NCBI GenBank assembly: GCA_023436825.1
Contig: JAEZHS010000544.1
Location: forward strand, 1-10,341
Origin: Pseudomonadota bacterium
GTDB taxonomy: Bacteria; Pseudomonadota; Alphaproteobacteria; Reyranellales; Reyranellaceae
Reading direction: 5' to 3'
DNA: 10,341 nucleotides
Made by a program: the position numbers and the translations under genes. A model generated the notes under the pieces. That model worked only from the letters and a program-made list of their open reading frames with translations, had not been told where the DNA came from and made no database searches. Shown piece after piece: positions 6,233 through 10,341 of this stretch (the first letter of the stretch is position 1; the number at the start of each line of letters is the position of its first letter).

Positions 6233-6562
6233 TCAGGCGATCTGGAGGACGTGGACCCGGTAGGTGCCCTCGGCCGTCTGCTTGCCGACCGGCTCGAGGC
6301 GAATGACGGCGGCGCGAACGGTCACGCTGTTGCCGCTGGCGACGTTGTAGGTCCGGCCCTTGGCAGAGTGATCGGGCTCTTCGTCTTCCTCTTCGTCCTC
6401 TTCCTCTTCGGTCTCTTATTCCGACTCTTCCTCTTCCGATTCTTCTTCCTCGGACTCTTCTTCCGACTCCTCCTCGGCCTCGTCGTCGGCGTCCTCCTCG
6501 GCCTCTTCCAGAGCGGTCATCGAGGACTCGAGGCAATGCAGCAGGACGACGCCATCGGTCAC
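6233..6562 (-). pseudogene. Acidic low-complexity hypothetical gene broken by an in-frame TAA
   Basis: Not recognised as a known family. From a GTG at 6560-6562 the frame gives 48 residues: a short stretch (VTDGVVLLHCLESSM) then a nearly pure Glu/Asp/Ser tract. It then meets TAA at 6416-6418. The same frame continues for 60 more residues: another Glu/Asp tract, then a strand-rich segment (GRTYNVASGNSVTVRAAVI, later TYRVHVLQIA) ending at TGA 6233-6235. Third codon positions on both sides of the TAA are strongly G/C, as in real genes here, and the acidic tract continues across it, so this was probably one gene of about 108 residues. A single base change (GAA or TCA to TAA) explains it; a sequencing error in the repeat is possible. 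There is no good ribosome site; an ATG at 6518-6520 is another possible start. It begins about 42 nt after the Bug gene on the same strand. Confidence 0.45.
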
Positions 6563-6604
6563 CTCGACGGTCGTGAGTGTGATATGCGTCGGTCTTGCGA
6601 CAGC

Positions 6605-7573
6605 TCAGAGCTTGGCGCCGGACGCCTTCACCGGCGCCTGGAAGCTCTGCACCTGGCTGGCGACGAAGGCGGTGAATTCGGCCGGGCTCATCGGCCTGGT
6701 GACGAAGCCGAGATCGCCCAGGCGCTCGACGATCTTGGGATCGGCCAGCACTTCGGCGGCGGCCTTGTGCAGCTTTGCCTGCGCGTCGGCCGGCATGCCG
6801 GCGGGCGCCGAGATGCCGACGAAGTTCTCGGCCACCAGCTTGGGGTAGCCGAGCTCGGTGACCAGCGGGACGTCGGGGGCGCTCGGCGCCTTCTGCGTGG
6901 ACGTGAGCGCGATCATGCGCAGCTTGCCGTCCTTGGCGAGCGGCAGCACCTCGGTGAGCGTCACCACGGCAAAGTCGAGCTGGCCCGCCATCATGTCCTG
7001 GAACATCGGTGCGGCGCCGCGATAGCCGATGTGCTCCATGTTGAGGCCGAGCTCGGCCTTGAACATCTCGCCGATGATGTGGCCGATCGAGCCCTGGCCG
7101 CCCGAGCCGAACGGCACCGGCTTGCCCTGGCCTTTGATCCACGTGATCAGCTCCGCCATGGTCTTGGCCGGCACGGCGGGACGCACGACGAAGGCGTTGG
7201 CGACCGAGCCGATATAGACGACGTGCGAAAAATCCTTGATCGGGTCATAGGGGGGCTTGTCGAAGAGATAGGGCGCGATCGAGAGCGGCGCCGAGTTCGA
7301 CAGCATCAGCGTGTGGTAGTCGTCCTTGGCTGCCAGCACGAAGTTGGCGCCTATGGTCGTGCCGCCGCCCGGCTTGTTGTCGACAATCACGGTCTGGCCG
7401 AGCTTGTCCGACAACGGTCCCGCGACCACGCGCGCCGCTGCATCCGATGCGCCGCCCGGCGGGAAGGTGACGATCAGCTTCAGCGCCCGGTTGGGCCACG
7501 GCGCCTGCGCCGATGCCGTTCCCGCCAAGGCGAGCCCGGCGGTCATTCCAAGGAGCTGTCTGCGTGCGATCAT
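6605..7573 (-). CDS. Bug/TctC-family periplasmic solute-binding receptor
   Basis: Periplasmic receptor of the tripartite tricarboxylate transporter type, which captures carboxylates. The signal peptide is MIARRQLLGMTAGLALAGTASA with cleavage before Q; the RRQLLG start is also Tat-like. The mature protein has the family marks WPNRALKLIVTFPPGGASD, GQTVIVDNKPGGGTTIGA, and VPFGSGGQGSIGHIIGEMF, and IGYRGAAPMFQDMMAGQLDF in the second half. Length is 322 residues, normal for Bug proteins. I chose the ATG at 7571-7573 because GGGGG sits just upstream and the signal peptide starts there; an upstream start at 7639 would add a basic segment with no family character. It follows the transthyretin-like gene after 52 nt, probably in the box operon. 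No TctA/TctB membrane subunits are visible, so it may use partners elsewhere or act as a sensor ligand-binder. The ligand is unknown; an aromatic or dicarboxylic acid is plausible from context. Confidence 0.92.
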   Translation of the reverse strand: MIARRQLLGMTAGLALAGTASAQAPWPNRALKLIVTFPPGGASDAAARVVAGPLSDKLGQTVIVDNKPGGGTTIGANFVLAAKDDYHTLMLSNSAPLSIAPYLFDKPPYDPIKDFSHVVYIGSVANAFVVRPAVPAKTMAELITWIKGQGKPVPFGSGGQGSIGHIIGEMFKAELGLNMEHIGYRGAAPMFQDMMAGQLDFAVVTLTEVLPLAKDGKLRMIALTSTQKAPSAPDVPLVTELGYPKLVAENFVGISAPAGMPADAQAKLHKAAAEVLADPKIVERLGDLGFVTRPMSPAEFTAFVASQVQSFQAPVKASGAKL

Positions 7574-7625
7574 CGTTTCCCCCAAGCGGCGTCTTGCGCT
7601 TGAGTAGCAACGAGCGTGCCGCGCG

Positions 7626-7961
7626 TCACGCCCCGCCACGGAAAAGTGAGAAGCCCCAGGGCGTCATCTTGAGCGGCAGGTGATAGTGCTGCGCCAGGTC
7701 TGCAACACCGAAGCGATAGGGCACCGTTTCGAGAAAGGCGGGTGAGGGCAGAGCAACGCCCTGCGCGCGGTACCAGCCGCCGATATGGAAGATCGCCTCA
7801 TACGTGCCGGTGGTCGGCGTCGGCGCATCCAGCGTGCCGGGCTTCGCCGTTTGTCCATCGACCAGCAGATTGCCGTCGGGGCCGCGCACTTCGACCCGCA
7901 GTCCCGCGGCAGGGACGCCGCGGGAGACGTCGTAGACGTGGATCGAGATGCCGCCGGCCAT
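7626..7961 (-). CDS. Transthyretin/5-hydroxyisourate hydrolase-like protein with altered active site
   Basis: A 111-residue protein with the full transthyretin-like fold. Family marks are SIHVYDVSRGVPAAGLRVEV at the N-terminus, GTYEAIFHIGGWYR in the middle, and VPYRFGVADLAQHYHLPL near the end. True 5-hydroxyisourate hydrolases (urate breakdown) use an N-terminal His, an Arg in the D-G-R loop, a His in HYH, and a C-terminal Tyr-Arg-Gly-Ser. Here H8 and H92/H94 remain, but the Arg position is T43 (PGTLDA) and the C-terminus is F107-R-G-G-A. The Arg, Tyr and terminal Ser are therefore all replaced, and uricolytic activity is doubtful. It starts 13 nt after boxB and precedes the Bug gene, with no purine genes in view, which suggests a role tied to aromatic degradation, for example hydrolysis of a different lactam/lactone or ligand binding. 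An automatic label of hydroxyisourate hydrolase (uraH) should be treated with caution. Confidence 0.85.
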   Translation of the reverse strand: MAGGISIHVYDVSRGVPAAGLRVEVRGPDGNLLVDGQTAKPGTLDAPTPTTGTYEAIFHIGGWYRAQGVALPSPAFLETVPYRFGVADLAQHYHLPLKMTPWGFSLFRGGA

Positions 7962-7974
7962 CAGTTGAAGTGCC

Positions 7975-9393
7975 CTAATTGAACCTGACGTACTCGAAGT
8001 TTGTCGGCTGGTTGTTGATGCCGCGCTGCGGCGGGGCGATCCAGTTGGCGAACTTGCCGGGCTCGATCACCGCCGGGCCCATCAGCGAGGTGACGTAGGC
8101 GCGGTCCTCGTCGGTCGGCAGCCACTTGTGCTCATTGGCCTTCCATTCGGCCTCGCTCATCACCTTGCCCTCGGGCGAGACGTTGAGCTCGTTGAAGGCG
8201 CCGATGCGACGGTTGAAGGCGCGGTGCGGCAGCTTCAGCTCGAAGTCGATGCCGGCCTGCTCGATCACGCGGTTCCAGCGGATCAGGCCGCGGGCGCAAT
8301 CCTCGATGTAGTCGTTGCGCAGGCGTTCGTTCAGCGCCGACAGCGCCGGCACGGTCTTGCGCACGATGCGGCCGTTCTCGGCCGTGTCCATGTCGAAGGT
8401 CGACCCGGTCAGCACATGGTCGTCGTCGATGCGCGTCTCGAGGTACCGGCCCTTCACGCCCATCGTGTAGTAGTTGGCGGCATTGGTCGACGCCTCCTGG
8501 CCGAACAGGTCGAGCGACACCGAGAAGTGGAAGTTGAGGTACTTCTGGATGGTCGGCAGGTCGATCGCGCCCAGGCTGCGCACGTCGTCGGTCTTGTGCT
8601 CCTTCATCAGGTCGCAGGTGCGTTGGACGATGCGCTGCACGCCCGATTCACCCACGAACATGTGGTGCGCTTCCTCGATCAGCATGAATCGGCAGGAGCG
8701 CGACAGCGGGTCGAAGCCCGATTCGGCGAGCGACGCGAGCTGGTACTTGCCGTCGCGGTCGGTGAAGTAGGTGAACATGAAGAAGGAGAGCCAGTCCGGC
8801 GTCTTCTCGTTGAAAGCGCCGAGGATGCGCGGCTTGTCGGGATCTCCGGAATGGCGCTCCAGCAGCATCTCCGCCTCCTCGCGGCCGTCGCGGCCGAAAT
8901 AGGCGTGCAGCAGGTAGACCATGGCCCACAGATGCCGGCCTTCCTCGCAGTTGATCTGGAAGACGTTGCGCAGGTCGTAGAGCGAGGGCGCGGTCTTGCC
9001 CAAGAGGCGCTGCTGCTCGACCGATGCAGGCTCGGTGTCGCCCTGGGTGACGATCAGTCGGCGCAGGGTCGAGCGAAGCTCGCCCGGAACCTCCTGCCAC
9101 ACCGGCTTGCCCTTGTTGTCGCCGTAGGCGATCACGCGGTTGGGATCCTGGCCGGCGAGGAAGATGCCCCAGCGATAGTCCGGCATCTTCACATAGCCGA
9201 AATTGGCCCAGCCATTGGCCTCGGCCGAGATGGCGGTGCGCAGATAGACGTCGAAGTTGAGCGTTCCATCCGGCCCCATGTCCTTCCACCAGTCGAGGAA
9301 GCGCGGCTGCCAGTTCTCCAGCGCGCGCTGCAGGCGGCGGTCGCTCGAGAGGTCGACGTTGTTGGGAATGCGCTGGGTGTAGTCGATGGACAT
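7975..9393 (-). CDS. boxB: Benzoyl-CoA 2,3-epoxidase, diiron oxygenase subunit BoxB
   Basis: Cytoplasmic diiron enzyme that, with the reductase BoxA, uses O2 and NADPH to convert benzoyl-CoA to its 2,3-epoxide, the key step of the aerobic CoA-dependent (box) pathway. Its 472 residues match the family length. Iron ligands expected from the BoxB structure (from memory E120, E150, H153, D211, E240, H243) are all present with a constant shift of one: E121, E151 and H154 (CEEGRHLW), D212 (YFTDRDG), E241 and H244 (LIEEAHHMF). The end VIEPGKFANWIAPP is also typical. The ATG at 9391-9393 has GGGAG 6 nt upstream, placed over the boxC stop. It lies 11 nt after boxC and 13 nt before the transthyretin-like gene, so all are one operon. 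It is full length with no sign of damage. Confidence 0.97.
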   Translation of the reverse strand: MSIDYTQRIPNNVDLSSDRRLQRALENWQPRFLDWWKDMGPDGTLNFDVYLRTAISAEANGWANFGYVKMPDYRWGIFLAGQDPNRVIAYGDNKGKPVWQEVPGELRSTLRRLIVTQGDTEPASVEQQRLLGKTAPSLYDLRNVFQINCEEGRHLWAMVYLLHAYFGRDGREEAEMLLERHSGDPDKPRILGAFNEKTPDWLSFFMFTYFTDRDGKYQLASLAESGFDPLSRSCRFMLIEEAHHMFVGESGVQRIVQRTCDLMKEHKTDDVRSLGAIDLPTIQKYLNFHFSVSLDLFGQEASTNAANYYTMGVKGRYLETRIDDDHVLTGSTFDMDTAENGRIVRKTVPALSALNERLRNDYIEDCARGLIRWNRVIEQAGIDFELKLPHRAFNRRIGAFNELNVSPEGKVMSEAEWKANEHKWLPTDEDRAYVTSLMGPAVIEPGKFANWIAPPQRGINNQPTNFEYVRFN

Positions 9394-9404
9394 GTTGTGC
9401 TCCC

Positions 9405-10341
9405 TTAAGCGCGCTTGCGATCGTATTTGGATTGCTTGCCTGTGCCGTACAGCTTCAATGCCCCGTCGGGACCGGGCGCGTTGGGTCGCTGGAAGATCCA
9501 GTTCTGCCAGGCCGACAGGCGGGCGAAGATCTTGGTCTCCAAGGTCTCGGGCCCGGCGAAGCGCAGGTTCGCCTCCATGCCGATGAGCCCGTCCGGAGAA
9601 AAGCCGGCCCGCTCCTCGACGGCGAGACGGACCTCGTCTTCCCAGTCGATATCGTCGGGGATGAAGGTCACGAGACCTGCCTCCTCGGCGGCTTCGGCAT
9701 CGAGTGCCTCGCCCAGCCGGTCGTGCAGGGCCTCGACCTGTGCCGGGTCGGCAAGAAAGCGCGTCGCGAGCCGGGTGAGACCGTTGCCCATCGGGTAGGG
9801 GCCGAAATTCATCTCGGTGAGTTTCACGCTGGCCGGCGGCAGGTTCGACCCTTCGAACGCGCCGTCGAGCATGTAGGAACGATCCGCGGCAAGAACGAGT
9901 TCGAGCAGCGTGCCGGTGAAGCAGGAGCCGGGTTCCACCAAGGCGATCAGGCTGCGGGAGGATACGTCGAGGCGCTTCAGCGTGCGCTTCCAGAAAAGCA
10001 CGATCTCCCGCACCAGCCAGTCGCCCGACATCTTGGACAGCAGCGAATCGTAAGCCTGGACCAGATCGGCATCGCCTTGGCTGTGCAGGACCCAGGTCCC
10101 GATCTCGGTCTCGTTGAGGCGAAGGTGCATCACCGCGTCGTCGAGGTCGCGGGCAAGCGCCAGCGGCCAGAAAGCGGCGCCGGTCTCGTGGAGTGTCCGC
10201 GGCGGGGGGGCTGCAGGCCCCTTGATCCGGAAGTGCGCGGAGCGGCCCTCGCGGTCGATCTCGACCGTGAGGTGACCGTAGCGCAGCGTGTCGCCCTCGA
10301 TCGTACGCTGCACATCGGGCAGGGCAATCCCTGCGACATCC
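9405..10341 (-). CDS. boxC: BoxC, 2,3-epoxybenzoyl-CoA dihydrolase (C-terminal 311 residues; cut by the right edge)
   Basis: Crotonase-superfamily enzyme that hydrolyses 2,3-epoxybenzoyl-CoA with ring opening to 3,4-dehydroadipyl-CoA semialdehyde plus formate (older name: benzoyl-CoA-dihydrodiol lyase). The frame is open from the stop at 9405-9407 to the right edge. A GTG at 10311-10313 is only an internal valine, since the frame continues upstream without a stop (VAGIALPDVQRTIEGDT). Known BoxC proteins are about 550 residues, so roughly 55% is seen. Family features are SLIALVEPGSCFTGTLLELV with LAADRSYM (crotonase-like CoA/oxyanion region), the following KLTEMNFGPYPMGNGLTRL, and the C-terminal segment LSAWQNWIFQRPNAPG. 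The last residues are basic (GTGKQSKYDRKRA). BoxB follows after 11 nt. The genes usually found further upstream (boxA, boxR, the semialdehyde dehydrogenase) are outside the window. Confidence 0.95.
   Translation of the reverse strand, partial: DVAGIALPDVQRTIEGDTLRYGHLTVEIDREGRSAHFRIKGPAAPPPRTLHETGAAFWPLALARDLDDAVMHLRLNETEIGTWVLHSQGDADLVQAYDSLLSKMSGDWLVREIVLFWKRTLKRLDVSSRSLIALVEPGSCFTGTLLELVLAADRSYMLDGAFEGSNLPPASVKLTEMNFGPYPMGNGLTRLATRFLADPAQVEALHDRLGEALDAEAAEEAGLVTFIPDDIDWEDEVRLAVEERAGFSPDGLIGMEANLRFAGPETLETKIFARLSAWQNWIFQRPNAPGPDGALKLYGTGKQSKYDRKRA

Noticed and set aside
6030..7142. 370-codon minus-strand open frame with Arg/Gly repeats
   Set aside because: It overlaps the Bug gene in another frame and also runs opposite the cupin. 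The RGG-like part is a frame-shifted reading of the acidic tract.
6218..7603. 461-codon plus-strand open frame with a Leu/Phe-rich segment that resembles membrane helices
   Set aside because: The hydrophobic run is the antisense reading of the (GAR)n acidic tract. The rest mirrors the Bug receptor, which has clear family motifs on the minus strand.
8128..9408. 426-codon plus-strand open frame opposite boxB
   Set aside because: It is antisense to a full-length boxB with all iron ligands and has no recognisable features of its own.
1..10341. CRISPR arrays, tRNA or rRNA genes
   Set aside because: No regularly spaced repeats, cloverleaf-like tRNA sequence or rRNA motifs were seen on either strand.

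Overview
The window looks like chromosomal DNA from a high-GC, Gram-negative proteobacterium, most likely an alphaproteobacterium. The protein-coding genes have strongly GC-rich third positions. The gene set (two periplasmic solute-binding proteins, a class III adenylate cyclase with a periplasmic sensor, and aerobic benzoyl-CoA 'box' genes) fits soil or rhizosphere alphaproteobacteria. The order or genus cannot be fixed from sequence reading alone.

Right part (about 6.6-10.34 kb, all minus strand, so transcription runs from high to low coordinates): a compact box operon. The 3' part of boxC (cut by the window edge) is followed after 11 nt by boxB, the diiron benzoyl-CoA 2,3-epoxidase. After 13 nt comes a small transthyretin/5-hydroxyisourate-hydrolase-like gene that has lost the family's key catalytic residues. 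After 52 nt comes a Bug/TctC-type periplasmic receptor. Behind it is a very acidic, low-complexity reading frame (6233-6562) broken by an in-frame TAA. A hairpin at 6177-6205 lies where this strand meets a convergent cupin gene (5786-6169, plus strand).

Middle part (about 4.2-5.7 kb): a ParE/RelE-type toxin with its antitoxin (overlapping by 4 nt), then an 843-bp stretch with no credible intact gene. That stretch holds a frameshifted relic resembling the C-terminal part of a benzoate-CoA-ligase-type enzyme, two hairpins, and a candidate promoter overlapped by an inverted repeat.

Left part (1-4.2 kb, minus strand): a membrane-anchored class III adenylate cyclase with a periplasmic sensor region, then an intact benzoate-CoA ligase, then the start of a LivK-type ABC substrate-binding protein that runs off the left edge.

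Working model: the LivK-type binding protein and its unseen ABC partners (perhaps also the Bug receptor) bring aromatic acids into the cell. The ligase makes benzoyl-CoA, BoxB (with BoxA, outside the window) epoxidises it, and BoxC opens the ring. The cyclase may sense a periplasmic signal and set cAMP, but its link to benzoate is inferred only from position. No wholly new system is evident. The most unusual items are the catalytically altered transthyretin-like protein inside the box operon, the broken acidic gene, and the ligase relic beside the toxin-antitoxin pair.
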